Positions 1 to 12,720 of a DNA stretch of 64,000 bases are shown here, piece by piece. The DNA is from Neocallimastix lanati (nom. inval.) (Eukaryota; Neocallimastigomycota; Neocallimastigomycetes; Neocallimastigales; Neocallimastigaceae): assembly GCA_016946835.1 (NCBI GenBank), contig JACVTC010000012.1, forward strand, positions 1,367,001 through 1,431,000, in the 5' to 3' direction. Positions within the stretch are counted from its first letter, which is position 1. Every line of letters starts with the position of its first letter. The translations under genes and the position numbers were made by a program. Below the pieces are notes generated by a model. It had not been told where the DNA came from, searched no databases, and saw only the letters and a program-made list of their open reading frames with translations.

Positions 1-330
1 TGTTCAAAAATTAGTGTGGAACAACGTTTTATCTTTATCATCAGGATTCATTTGAATCTGATGATAACCTGAGAAAAGATCTATAGTACTTTGGATCACA
101 GTATTATTTATTACACCTAAAGAATAGAATATCATCAATTATAGTAAACGAATACGAATCCTTTTCGGTAAAGTTATTTAATTTACGATTGTTTACGTAC
201 ATTCATTCTAACTTGAATGCTTTTCTTTTGAACAAAAACTAAAGGGGACTACCAAAGAAAAAGTGAAAGTTCAATTATTTCGTTTTTCATTGTCTTCGTG
301 AGTTGGACTTTCAATGAATCAGTTTTTATT
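1..330 (-). pseudogene. Ty3/gypsy reverse transcriptase fragment
   Basis: Read on the minus strand, this edge fragment gives gypsy-type reverse transcriptase. A block resembling WSSPLVFVQKK lies near 230-260, then KDSYSFTIIDDILF near 125-165, then STIDLFSGYHQIQMNPDDKD near 15-85. The blocks are in the usual order but in different frames and with stops, so the gene is dead. It runs off the window start, so the catalytic YxDD part is not visible. Identification rests on these RT motifs; the element family is inferred. Confidence 0.75.
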
Positions 331-495
331 TCGATAATCAATATTGTTTTTGTTTAATAGGATTTATATTAGATAGTAATTTGATATGATGTAGTTCGGA
401 TTAGATTTATTTTATTGTTAATTATTATTTATATATTTATTTTTATTTATTTCTAATTATTTTTACCTATTAATACTAATATTACTAGGTAAAAA

Positions 496-744
496 TTAAT
501 TATTGAGTTCTTCCTTGATATTACATTTCTCATTTTCCTCTATTAATTTGATATATCGGTCTTTCAGCTTATTGGAAATATTTTCTTCCGTTTCTGTCAG
601 TTCAGTTACAATTTTCCTTTGTTCTTTATCTCTTTTCTCCTTCTTCAATTCTTTCTTCTTGGAAATTAACGGTTGTTCAATTAGAGAAGGATGTAACTGA
701 GATTTTTTCAAATTTAATCTTCTTTGAGAATCATCAGAATCCAT
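496..744 (-). pseudogene. Charged, lysine/glutamate-rich ORF, possible retroelement gag piece
   Basis: An 82-codon open frame that starts at an ATG and is almost entirely Lys, Glu, Asn and Asp, predicted helical. It sits on the same strand as, and upstream of, the gypsy RT fragment at the window start. Base composition (higher GC than the surrounding spacer) matches retroelement debris. The stretch 750-1135 on the same strand also has short broken frames of similar composition, including a CFYC motif that could be a decayed zinc knuckle. I do not recognise a domain; gag is only a positional guess. Confidence 0.25.
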
Positions 745-1139
745 CCTTCATTATTCTTGTATACTGTTTAGAGTTGTTGTTATGATGAGTCTACTTGTAC
801 ATTCTAAGTGTATGTACCTCTTTCATGTTTAAGGAGTTGGATATTCTGCACTCGCACCTTACTTCCTCTTTATGGCATTAATGACATCATCTTCGCTTTG
901 GTCTTCTTCAATTATAGAGGCAATTTTATTTGGGCCTGGGGTGCTTCCTCTCCCGTTCAAAAGTTTAAATGCTTGTTCTGGAATAGAGATTTTTTCTTAT
1001 TCCTTTCAATTATTTCCCTTAACTCTTTTGGATTGAGACTGAGAGTATCTCAAACAATAGAAACACTTTATATTCTTCAATTCCTTGTGACTTTCTGTTT
1101 TTCTCCTGTATTCCTCCTCTTGATTCTTAACTTTTAGGT

Positions 1140-2842
1140 TCATAGATATCTTTCTCTATCCTATACCATATTCTTGTCTGAAGCCACATCCAACTAGTTT
1201 AGCTTTGTATCTGATAATTTTCCCACTTCATTCCTCTAATAACAAAAACCCATTTCATTGAAATAATATTTATATCTTTTGGTATTTCTTTAACTATTTT
1301 ATATACACCATCACATTCATATTATTTAATTCATTTTCAATTGCTATTTTATTTTATCTTACTTATTACTTGCCTTGTTTTTTTTTTAGTGCCTTCATCA
1401 AATTCATCATTAATATATTTCCTCTTTGAATTTTTATTATAGTTTTTAATATTTATATTTATACTTTACTATATAAATTTTGTTTATTTTCTTCACTTGA
1501 ATTACTATCTTTTGATTCATTATCTACAATTAAATTTCTTTGATTGAAAAAGTCTTATATTTTTTGAATTTACATTATTCGAAATATCATTATTAATATT
1601 TCTTTGTTCAATTTTGTTTGAATTTTCAAGTTTTTATTCCATTTTATTTAAAATATTTTGATTATTATTTCCTAAATTATTTTATTACTTAAATTACTGT
1701 TCTAATTATTTTGATCAATCTTAGCATTTAAATTATACAGATTTGAATTGTTTACAGTATTATTTAATATATCATTTAAATTGTTTATTTTATTATTCGT
1801 ATTATTTAAATTTATTCTTTCATCCTAATACTCTGGATTAATTTGATTAAGGTTATTAATTAAATTATTTTAGTTTAATTAGTAAAAGTGGTTCAATTGA
1901 TTTAATTAATTTGAATATTCATTATTTAAATTGTTTTTTGTGTGACCATGAGGAATTGGAATTGAAAAATTTTTATTTAAATTATAATAATTTTGAGGAA
2001 TATTTAAATTATTTTATGAGTAAAAATAATATTGATTGGGAACTAAAGACATAAAATAATTTGGTAAATTGTAATACGTAGTTTCCGATATTATTTGCAT
2101 CATAATTTTGTAAATTATTGTATAGAATATAGTCGTTTATATTATTACTTTCTCTATTATAAAATTTATTTTGTAAATTGTTTTGTTCTTTATATAGTTC
2201 TACTTTGTTATTATTAATATTATTATTATTAAATTTATTTTTATTATTATTATTAATTTTACTGAAGTTAATAATTTTCTATATCATTACTTCTCCAGGA
2301 TTCATAATAAGGAGTTAAATTTATTAAAGAAGGGAAGGAAGAAGGAGTAGAAATATTACCAAGAGTATCTTCGAAAAAGAACACTAAACGAAAAATAATA
2401 ATTTTTTATTGTTAGTAATATCATAAACTTTAGAAGCAGAGGGGTTTGAGTCAAAACCTAAAAATATTCATGGAAGAGTAGAGTTAGAGAGTTTTCTTCT
2501 AAATTTTTTTGGAAATAGGAAGAAGACTTGACATCCAAAGACTTTAAACCTATTATAATCAAATTTTTTATTAAATAATAATCCATAAATAATATTATTA
2601 TTAATATCTTTATGTGGCATTCTATTACGAATGAAATTTGTAGTATTAATGGCGTCTTCCCAAAAACATTGCTTTACTGAGCATCTTCTAACATAAGCCA
2701 TTGCATTAAGAAGTAAAGAGTCATGCAAACGTTCTATTCCATCATTTTGTTTGAGGTTCATAATACCATTTTTGTTACAAAATCTCTTAATATTGGAGAC
2801 ATTTAACGAGATGGATGGATTCAATATTGTTCTATCTAACAA
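1140..2842 (-). pseudogene. Ty1/copia polyprotein remnant (integrase C-part, Asn-rich linker, RT start)
   Basis: The minus-strand frame 2842-2468 encodes the end of a copia integrase: NGI, QNDGIERLHDSLLLNAMA, a CFWEDAINT block, an NRMPHK block and RFKVFGC all match the family order. The next in-frame stretch, after a TGA, continues as IFLGFDSNPSASKVYDI, typical of the region just after integrase. About 1400-2280 is a low-complexity Asn/Ile-rich linker full of stops. At 1150-1310 the beginning of copia RT appears (KWVFVI, then RYKAKLVGCGFRQEYGIG in a shifted frame). The rest of RT is missing. Clearly non-functional. Confidence 0.7.
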
Positions 2843-3302
2843 GGAAAAGATTATATATATATATTTAATGCTTTATCGGAAAATTTTAGAAATAGTATTG
2901 ATGTTGACCTAAACTATCAAGTTAATCAATTCTATGAATTGATTAAAAGAAAAGTAAGCATTAAATTTTATCTTGAAAATTAGAAAACAGATAAACAAAT
3001 AAAACTATAATAAATAAATAAATTTAATAATACAAAACAACCTATCATCCAAAGAAACTACATTAAATATTAATAAAACGAATATAATCAAATCTATTAG
3101 TGAAAATACTCAATCAAATAATGATATAAAAAGTAGTGACACGAATAAATTGGAATACTTAGATCTTTCATATATTAATCAGCCGAATATTAAAAACGTA
3201 AAAAAAAAATTAATACAAGCAATAAAGAAAAGGAAGTATTAGATAGTAATAAAAATGATGTGTCACATAATATAGAAAACAATGTCAAACCAGAAAAACA
3301 TA

Positions 3303-4960
3303 TAAAATTGATGGATACAAAATAAATGATTTAATACCTGGTACAGAACCAAATAAACATTGTGTGTATCGTGTTTCAAAAGTATAAGCTGATGCACTCT
3401 AGAAAGTACTTATTAAATTAATTGTTCCATCCAGTTCTACTTGGTCATCACCAGTAGTCCTTGTTCCAAAGAAAAATAGTCAAGTGAGAATGTGTGTTGA
3501 CTACAGAAGGATTAACAATTGTACACTTAAAGATATGTATGCTCTACCTATCATAGATGAAATTCTCTACTATGTTTGTGGGAAGATAGCGATTTTGTCT
3601 ACTATTGATCTCTTCTCAGCATATCATTAGATCCTAATATATCCTGATGATAAAAATATCACCTGTTTTACAACTATTTATGGAAATTTTAAATTTGAAG
3701 CTATGTCTTTCGGACTGTGCAACGCTCCGGCTACTTTTCAAAGGGAGATGAACCGAATATTTTTTTGATCTAATTGGAATTTGCGTCTTTATTTACATAG
3801 ATGATTTAGTTATTTACTCTAACTCACTGGAACAACATATTAAAGATATAGGAAAAGCTTTCCATATTCTAACTGATAATAGATTAAAAAGTTAATTTTG
3901 AAAAAAGTAATTACCTTCAAGAAGAAATTGATCTCTTGGGTCATACCTTGTCAACAAAGGATATAAAGTCAACGATATCTTAAATGAGTGTCATAATAAA
4001 TTGGTTTTCACACTCTAATTTAAATCAATTACATTTCCTTTTTGGAAGCAATTGGGTACTACCTCAAATTTATTTGTAGCTTTGACCAAATTGCTATACC
4101 CTTATATGATTTAACAAAAAAAAGAATATTCCTTTTGTTTGGTCAAATGAATCCAATAATGCGTTTGTATTTTTAAAAATTTGTCTTATTAATGAATCAA
4201 TATTATCTCCTCCAAAGTTCTATAAACTATTTATTATATGTTTGGATTCATTAAAATCTGGAATTGGTGGAATGCTTCTTCAACTGGATGAAGATAATAT
4301 AGAAAAACCTTTATACTTTGAAAGTAGAACCCTCTCTAATTCCGAATATAATTATAGTTTAATTGAACTAGAAGGATTAGCAGTGTACTACTATGTTAAG
4401 AAATTTAAACCATTCATCACAGGTAATAATTTTAATACCATTCATTATACTGATCATAAACCTCTAGTTTATATATTTAAAAATAAAGAACCTACATCAA
4501 GTCGCCATGTACACTGGATTATGAAAATTTAGTATTTTGAAGATTAAAATCCAATATGAAAAGGGAAGTGAAGAACATTGTTGCTGATGCTTTATCAAGA
4601 ATGCCTGTTAAAGAAGTAAGCATTGGGCTACCTATAGAGAAGCAAAAAAAAAAAAAAAAAAAAGACTAGCATGAATTAAGAAAAGAATATTAAAGAAGGA
4701 GTTTTGTACTAGTTCTGGAATTTCACAAGAACCAATTTAGAATCATACTTCGTAGGAACCCCTTAAGGTTATCAAGAAACAGTTCTAACACAGTTACTTT
4801 AGAAGATCCGACTACTGGAATCCAAATGAACAGAAACGTTCATCTCAAGAATATTGTTTAGGTATAGCTTGGTTTTTGATTAACTCAAGTCTTAGAGGGG
4901 GGCATCTTGGTAAAGAACAAACATAAAAACATTATTTCCCTGAATAATGCATTAATGATT
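3303..4960 (+). pseudogene. Ty3/gypsy polyprotein remnant (RT, RNase H, integrase start)
   Basis: Plus-strand gypsy pol in family order. It opens with a pre-RT block (DLIPGTEPNK, 3329-3358), followed by WSSPVVLVPKKN (about 3440-3480), RMCVDYRRINN, ALPIIDEIL, and STIDLFSAYH followed by a stop. Next come FGLCNAPATFQREMN and, after a frameshift, the catalytic FIYIDDLVIYS near 3785-3815. An RNase H stretch is still open at about 4242-4532 (GIGGMLLQ, YTDHKPL). Then NIVADALSRMP (about 4575-4610), and an integrase zinc-site-like GGHLGKEQT near 4900. There are several in-frame stops, at least two frameshifts and a poly-A insertion at 4646-4663. It is convergent with the copia remnant upstream. Confidence 0.8.
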
Positions 4961-4989
4961 CTTTACATTCAGAACTTAAGAATATTCTT

Positions 4990-5304
4990 GAATTAATAAA
5001 TATATAAATAAAATATTTATATTCTGTACATAACAAAACCATATAAATTGTATTACTTCTTAATAGTAGTATTAGTATTAAATAAAAAATGTTTTTAATT
5101 TTAAATAATAAATGATTATATTTATTATAATCAAATATATTTTATATCAACAATTTAAAATCAATATATTTCATTTCTATAACGTCCTATGGATTTACTA
5201 ATTTATTTTGACAATAAAAATATAAATAGTAGAAAAATTGGAAAGATAGTCTGAACAGATAGTTAAAATTAGATATTTTAATAAGATAGTTTTAATAAAA
5301 GAAA

Positions 5305-5337
<33 letters not shown>

Positions 5338-6193
5338 TAGTAATACAAATTAATAATAATAATAATAGTAATTAAAATTGAAAATGTAAATAATAATAAT
5401 TAAAAAATATAAATAAATAATATTTAAAAATGACAAAAAATAACAAATAAGAAAAATAATAAATAATAATAAATAAATTAAATAAATAAAAATTAAATAT
5501 TAAATAAACCAAACTAAAATAAAATCTTGTTTAAATAATAGTTTTGTGTTTAAGTTAATAGTTCATCACCACCCTGAACCATATCTACTAAAAATAATTC
5601 AAAAATTTTAAACAAAATAATAATTTTTAATATGAACATAAATTAAATTAAAATAATATTAATATAAATTTAAATTATTAATAATATTAATAATATTAAA
5701 CTTATGATAACTGTTAGCTGACCTGAAGTTGTTTATATAATAATTAACTGATGCATGTGATATACATGAATCTAATGTGCTACAAATGATGAAGAGTTAA
5801 GCATATAAAATGCTCACTGTAATGTAATAGTTATACTTAAAAATAATACTTAATTCCTAAAAGTACAAAAATAAATAAACAATAACAAAATTTATTAATC
5901 ATAGTGTGTTAACCATAATATAAAATATTTTAAGATAGATAAAAATATAAATTTTAAGATTAAACTTATTAACTAAATAAATACCTAATTTAGTAATAAA
6001 TATTTAATAATAAATTCTTCATTCAATATCACCATTCATGTGACTGATCGTTTTTAGTAATATTAACTATAATATTTTACTATTCTTTATTAGTAATTAT
6101 TATTATTCATACCAAATCTTTATTATAACAATTCAGTTAATGGATTATTATTTGTTTCGTTTTGTTTTTTTGAATACAATTAAAATAACACAT

Positions 6194-6244
<51 letters not shown>

Positions 6245-6640
6245 ATAATAATATTAATTTTAATTATATTATATTTTAAATATAAATAAATTTAATATAA
6301 AAATAAGTATTATAATATAACTAAAATATATATATTTTATTTTAAATATAATAATAAACTATTTCTATATATTTAATTATAATATATACTATAATAAATA
6401 CTAATTTTTAATTATAATAAAATTGTTTTTTTTTTTTTTTTTGGAAATGAATTTTGATCAATTGAAATTACCTTTTATGAAGTCTTTTTTTTATTTAATT
6501 AATTACAAAAATAGCTATATTAATATTTACATGAGCAGTACGTAATTTTGGTACAGGATTTAGTACGTACCTGCACTATAAAAATAATAATTTAAAATAA
6601 CCATAATAAAATAAATAACTAAAATTAAACTTTATGTTCT
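4990..6640. other. AT-rich spacer without a recognisable gene
   Basis: Over 85% A+T by eye, with AAT and AATA tracts (5308-5336) and a 50-nt poly-A (6199-6241). A somewhat less biased stretch at 5690-5830, starting near a TGTTAGCTGACC, could be an old LTR end from the adjoining gypsy remnant, but no partner copy was found. No coding frame of note. Confidence 0.5.
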
Positions 6641-6689
6641 AACAATTATTATAGTTAAATATAGAAAATTATTATTATAAAATATGTAA

Positions 6690-6875
6690 AATAAAATAAC
6701 TGTTCTATTTAATATATTATAGAATATATATTAATATATAATTCAAATAAGAAATTATTTTAAGAATTATAATTAAGAAAAGATATAAATTTTATATATA
6801 ATAATTATTAAATTTACTAATATGTTAACTATGTTAACTACACATATTTTCTTTATATCATTATTTAATGTATAA
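6690..6875 (+). repeat. 3' fragment of the 616-696 bp LTR family
   Basis: The segment matches, with many substitutions, the last part of the long LTR seen complete at 62252-62867. The shared order is an AATAAGAAATTATTTTAA block, then GATATAAATTT, then a GTTAACTACACATATTT block, and a TATATCA-like end. The 5' part is absent or too diverged. An old solo-LTR remnant. Confidence 0.5.
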
Positions 6876-7164
6876 ATTTAATTTTAATAGTTTTAACTTT
6901 AATTAATAATATTTAAGAATAAGTAGGCCTAGTTTCTAATTCTACCATACTTAATTAAGATTATTTGTTATATTATTATTCAACTACTATAAAGTATTAT
7001 ATAATTGAAATAGTTATGCCTGAATTATTGAAAATACTGAATTTGAAATGTAATTCATTTATTATTTCAATAGCTTGCTAGACCGATCATGGAAAGGAGA
7101 AAAAAAAAACTTTGATTAGGAGGGATTTTCAAAAAAAAAAAAAAAAAAAAAGAGCAAACCAAAA

Positions 7165-7234
7165 TTTGGAAGTGAATTGAATCCCTCGATCTCTCCAAGG
7201 TTACCCGAACGTAACCTAACTAACTCGAAATACA
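7165..7234 (-). tRNA. Decayed tRNA-like sequence (Val-like), probable pseudogene
   Basis: On the minus strand this reads like a nuclear tRNA. A box A-like TAGTTAGGTTACG is followed by a 17-nt arm whose 7-nt loop GTAACCT would place AAC at the anticodon, then GATCGAGGG and a box B-like ATTCAATTC. The T-stem no longer pairs and the acceptor stem is weak, so a functional gene is unlikely; it may also be the head of a tRNA-derived SINE. It stands out as a GC-richer patch in a very AT-rich region. Confidence 0.35.
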
Positions 7235-7239
7235 ATACT

Positions 7240-8619
7240 AATTATAATTATAAAGAACGCCATGGTTATTGTTTACTGTTAACTACTTTTGAGGAAAAAA
7301 AAAAATAAAAATTTTATATTTATATAAATATTTAAATTTTTTTTTTTTTTTCTTAGCTATGGATATTAAAAAATTCTAAGTTGTGTTTTGTGTTTCAATG
7401 TAAGTGAAAATGTATTATTAAAAAAATGAATTACTATTTTGTCATGAAAATCTTTTTACAACCATTGGTTTATTTAATAAAATAATAATAATATATGAAA
7501 AAAGGAATATATATATATATATATTTTATAATATTTTTTAATTAATAATTATTAATAATTAAATTATAATTAGTGATGAAACTTTAAATAATAATAAATT
7601 AAAATAAATATATTAAAGTTATATAGATTATAAGTATAAAATTATTAAATAGTTAAATAGTAAAAAAATTATATTAATAAAATTATAAAAATAACTTGCA
7701 AATGTAATTGTTTAGAAATGTTAAATACTTTAGTAAAAATTATTGATTATAAAAATTACTTTAATTTATATAACTAATATAAATAGGAATATAAAATATT
7801 TATTTAATAAAATGTTACTAATTGTCCAGTAAAATTAGATAATAATAAAAAAAATGTTTAAAGGTTACTAATTAGCCTGTAAAATTAGACAAGTTTAGTA
7901 GAGGTTTACTAATTACCTTAAGAATTAGTATTATAAGTTTTTATAATAAATAATTAATAACATAAAAGGTTATAAAATAAATTTATTTCTATTGAATGAA
8001 TTTCATTATTTTCTTAATAAATAATTTTATTTAGTATATTAGATAAAGATGGGAAACATGATTTATACCATCTTTTATCATTAGTAATAATAAAATTTTT
8101 ATTATTATTTATTTATTATTTATATTATTATTTAAAATTATTTATTATTTAAAATTATTGTTATTTAAAATTATTTATTATTAAAATTATTTTATTTTAT
8201 TTTTGTATTATTAATATAAAATAAATATAAATGATTGATATAAAATGAAACTTTAAATAATAATAATAATAATAATTAATTAAGAAGTAGAAAATAATTT
8301 AAAAAATTTTTATATTTTTGATTATTATCAAGAAAAACCGATATAAATTGAACTTTTCATAATATATAACACAAAGAATTATTATTTTTAATTTATGTAG
8401 TCATAAAAGTATAAGCAAAAAATAAATATAAATATAAATGGTTTTCTTATATTTGAAAATAAAATAAAATAAAATAAAATAAAATGAAATGAAATGAAAT
8501 AAAATAAAATAAAATAAAATAAAATAAAATAAAATAAAATAATATTAATTAATAACAAAAAAATAAATGTTAGCTGTATCATACTCACCATTATAATATT
8601 TTTATATAAATAAAATGTT

Positions 8620-8651
<32 letters not shown>

Positions 8652-9040
8652 GAAAAAAAGATAATTATTCATTAATAAATAATTTTTTAAAAAAAATATT
8701 GAATTAATTAAAAAAATAATAATAATAATAATAATTAATTCCCTTGATATATATATTATCTATAGATTTAATATTTATATATAATATAAAAATAATGAAA
8801 TAACACTATAAAAAGCAATATCCAGGAGAATTTTTTTTTTTAATTATAAAAAAAATAAAAAAAAAAAATAATTAAAAAAATCCTCGATATGGCACAAATA
8901 AGCACTGAGATTTTCTATTCTGGGGTATCATACGACCACAGTGGTATCCAAAAGGCTTTCTCTTATTATCATTATTATTATTATCATTTTTATTATTATT
9001 ACTATTATTATTATTATTATTATTATTATTTTATTAGTAT
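7240..9040. other. AT-rich spacer with simple repeats
   Basis: No gene seen. It holds poly-A/T runs, an (AAAAT)n pentanucleotide tract with AAATG variants at 8457-8541, and a poly-A tract at 8629-8652. Around 7820-7930 a short sequence of the type TTACTAATTAxCCxxTAAxATTAGA recurs about three times, an imperfect local repeat. Confidence 0.6.
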
Positions 9041-9044
9041 TTTT

Positions 9045-9227
9045 ATTTTTATTTTATTCTTATTCTTATTCTTATTCTTATTCTTATTCTTATTCTTATT
9101 CTTATTCTTATTCTTATTCTTATTCTTATTCTTATTCTTATTCTTATTCTTATTCTTATTCTTATTCTTATTCTTATTCTTATTCTTATTCTTATTCTTA
9201 TTCTTATTCTTATTCTTATTCTTATTC

Positions 9228-9292
<65 letters not shown>

Positions 9293-9294
9293 GT
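9045..9294 (+). repeat. (TTATTC)n hexanucleotide tract followed by (TTA)n
   Basis: About thirty near-perfect TTATTC units run from roughly 9055 to 9226 and pass directly into about twenty TTA units. Open frames across it are only repeat translations (Tyr-Ser or Leu-Phe alternation) and are not taken as genes. Confidence 0.95.
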
Positions 9295-9412
9295 TAAGAG
9301 TTTGAAATTTATGATTTATTATTATATCTATTTTTTTAATATATTTTATGATAAATTTATGGTTTTATAATATATCATTTTTATTAATATAATTTATGAT
9401 TAAGAGTTTCTC
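9295..9412 (-). repeat. Diverged fragment of the 199-bp LTR family
   Basis: On the minus strand the order ACTCTTAATCATAAAT, ATATTAATAAA, then TATAAAACC matches the right half of the 199-bp LTR copies at 25653-25851 and 36048-36245. A second similar block follows within the same stretch, suggesting two overlapping or tandem remnants ending in CTCTTAACA. Confidence 0.4.
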
Positions 9413-9930
9413 GTACTTTATTCTTTTTTAAATTATATTGGCTTATACATTATATTACATTAGGTTTCAACCCATTTTGAAGCAAAATTTTCATATAGCT
9501 CACATAGTCTAACCTTCCACCTTAAACTTAGTTATACTTATAATGAATAAATTGGTTTACTGGTGAAATATGTGTATATAAAACTATCCTATTCTATTAT
9601 TTTAACTTGATATTATTAAACGATTATTCATTTCTTTTCTAAATTAACCTTTAACTTTACAGGAATTACATTAATTTTATATGATATTAACATCTTTAAT
9701 TCAATTTAAATATGGCTAAAATAATTTTCTTTAAATATATTTGTAAATCTAATAATTTTCCCCATAAAACTAAATATTTAATATTATTACGTCATTTATA
9801 TTAGATGTTTTTAAAACATCTCTTATAATATATGGTTTTTTATATTATCATTTATATGATGGAAAGCATTTCTCTTTGAAGGGTGATATTATATCATCTC
9901 AATTTATGTGAATATCTCTTATATATATTA

Positions 9931-9968
<38 letters not shown>

Positions 9969-10885
9969 TTTCAATTATAATCAGCTTTGAAGTTAAAACG
10001 TTAACTTTTATATATATATATATTTAAGTTTTAGTGATTAACTATTAAAACAAATTATTTATTATACATAGGTGTACTTGATAAATTATAATCTTGGGGT
10101 ATTAATTTGATTATATTTGAAAAAACTAATTATATTATTCCAGCCATTTAAACTTATTAGTAAATAAATATAAAATTATTTCCTAATTTAATAATATTTA
10201 ATATTTCAGTTAATTTTCTTCTTGTAGGCTAATATTCTCTAATTTTCTCAATTTCGGTTATTTTTTTTTATTCATGTCCAAAGTAAAGATGATTTTTAAA
10301 TAATCATCATATGGAATCAGTTATATAACTTTCCTTTCATAGTTGATGTTCTTTTATTTTGTTTTTCCTATTTCCACCAAAAATCCAAATTTCTAAAAAG
10401 GATTTTATATAGATATGAATTTTTTCATCATTAAAATATTAATGATAGAAATTTAATGATGATAATGATAATAACTTTAAAATTACTTTGCCATCAATAA
10501 GTATAGTTTGTTGATGAAATAAACGTCATCTAGTGGTATATAACTCTTGGTTATATTTATTATTTTATTATACCTTTCATCATGAAGGTATGTATTATGA
10601 TTATAATTAAATTAGTTATTTTTAAACCCATTTCACTCTAGGTTTAATGAGAACTATTATTGTTAGAACGCACCCATTTCATGCTAGGAATTATCATTTT
10701 ATTGTATTTCCCTTGAACATTTTGGATCAGTTTCATTATTCTTCTTCAAATTGACATAATGAGCAGCTTTTATCATAATTTAAAAATTCCATTTTTATTT
10801 TTCTTTGATATAATATGATCTCCTCACCGGTAAACGATTATTTTTGTTAGGAATCTTTCTTAAGAGTCAGTTGAGACTCTTAGAT
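9413..10885. other. AT-rich stretch with non-coding islands between two LTR remnants
   Basis: No open frame is convincing on either strand. Patches of more balanced composition at 9430-9560 and 10540-10870 lie between two minus-strand remnants of the 199-bp LTR family (9295-9412 and 10886-10972). They may be the gutted inside of a small LTR element, but I see no RT, integrase or RNase H motif in them. Confidence 0.4.
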
Positions 10886-10972
10886 TGTTAATAGTCAAGC
10901 ACTCATGGATTATAATTATATCAATTTTATTAATATAATTTATGATAAAGAGCTTACTTGCATATTCTAACA
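10886..10972 (-). repeat. Internally shortened copy of the 199-bp LTR family
   Basis: Read on the minus strand it begins TGTTAGAATATG and ends TTGACTATTAACA, the same ends as the longer copies. It shares the internal GCTCTTTATCATAAA-TATATTAATAAA block but lacks about 110 bp of the middle. No clear target duplication. Confidence 0.6.
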
Positions 10973-11514
10973 AATATTATTATTAATTAATATTAATTAT
11001 TATTATTATTAATTATTATTATTATTATTAATTATTAGTTATTATTATTGATTATTATTATTAAATATTATTATTATTATTATTTTATTATTATTATTAT
11101 TTATTTTATTATTATTATTATTTATTTTATAATTATTATTATTATTATTATTATTTATTATTTATTATTTTATTATTATTTATTGTTTGAATATTAATTT
11201 AAATAAATTATAAATATTTCCCTTTTTTATTTTTTTTTTTCCCTTGTCAAGTTTTTTTTTTTTTTTGGTCTACTTAAAGTTTATGGAACTTTTTTTATAT
11301 ATTTATTTTAAATATATTTAAACCTATACTTCTATATATATTAATTTATATTATAATATATGTATAATTTATTTAAGAATTGAAATAAATAAAATTAAAA
11401 TAAATTAAAAGAAGAAAAAAAAATTTTTTTTTTTTCTTTTTCGAACAATTTATAATAGAAATTTTACAATTTCAGACATAAGAAAATTAAATCAGTTTTA
11501 TAAAAATTTTAAAT

Positions 11515-12720
11515 ATAATAAATAATAAATAAATAAATAATAAATAATAAATAATAAATAATAATAAAAAGATTATTTATTAATAGTTAATAAATAATAA
11601 ATAATAAATAATAAATAATAATAAAAAGATTATTTATTAATAGTTAATAAATAATAAATAATAAATAATAAATAATAAATAATAAATAATAAATAATAAT
11701 AAAAAGATTATTTATTAATAGTTAATAAATAATAAATAATAAATAATAATAAAAAGATTATTTATTAATAGTTAATAAATAATAAATAATAAATAATAAA
11801 TAATAAATAATAATAAAAAGATTATTTATTAATAGTTAATAAATAATAAATAATAAATAATAAATAATAAATAATAAATAATAAATAATAATAAAAAGAT
11901 TATTTATTAATAGTTAATAAATAATAAATAATAAATAATAAATAATAATAAAAAGATTATTTATTAATAGTTAATAAATAATAAATAATAAATAATAAAT
12001 AATAATAAAAAGATTATTTATTAATAGTTAATAAATAATAAATAATAAATAATAAATAATAAATAATAAATAATAATAAAAAGATTATTTATTAATAGTT
12101 AATAAATAATAAATAATAAATAATAATAAAAAGATTATTTATTAATAGTTAATAAATAATAAATAATAAATAATAAATAATAAATAATAATAAAAAGATT
12201 ATTTATTAATAGTTAATAAATAATAAATAATAAATAATAATAAAAAGATTATTTATTAATAGTTAATAAATAATAAATAATAAATAATAAATAATAAATA
12301 ATAATAAAAAGATTATTTATTAATAGTTAATAAATAATAAATAATAAATAATAATAAAAAGATTATTTATTAATAGTTAATAAATAATAAATAATAAATA
12401 ATAATAAAAAGATTATTTATTAATAGTTAATAAATAATAAATAATAAATAATAAATAATAAATAATAAATAATAATAAAAAGATTATTTATTAATAGTTA
12501 ATAAATAATAAATAATAAATAATAATAAAAAGATTATTTATTAATAGTTAATAAATAATAAATAATAAATAATAATAAAAAGATTATTTATTAATAGTTA
12601 ATAAATAATAAATAATAAATAATAATAAAAAGATTATTTATTAATAGTTAATAAATAATAAAAAAAAGATTATTTATTAATAGTTAATAAATAATAAAGA
12701 ATAATAATTATTAAATATTA
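11515..12720 (+). repeat. Minisatellite of about 20 hairpin-bearing units
   Basis: A conserved core, AAAAAGATTATTTATTAATA then GTTAATAAATAATAAAT, recurs about twenty times (for example near 11575, 11635, 11715, 11760, 12540, 12590, 12640, 12670). Cores are spaced by variable numbers of AATAAAT heptamers, giving unit lengths of about 36-80 bp. Each core contains a perfect inverted repeat, TTATTTATTAA-TAG-TTAATAAATAA (11-bp arms, 3-nt loop). The cores are almost invariant while the spacers vary in length. Confidence 0.95.

Noticed and set aside
808-1137. 109-codon plus-strand frame of balanced composition
   Set aside because: The opposite strand gives retroelement-like charged fragments next to other minus-strand pol pieces; the plus frame has no recognisable features.
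8889-9305. Open frames of 118-138 codons over the TTATTC/TTA tract
   Set aside because: They are pure translations of a simple repeat in several frames at once, without non-repeat sequence that looks coding.
11515-12720. CRISPR-like array (regularly repeated cores with spacers)
   Set aside because: Spacers are themselves AATAAAT repeats of variable number, not unique sequences, and the genome is eukaryotic.
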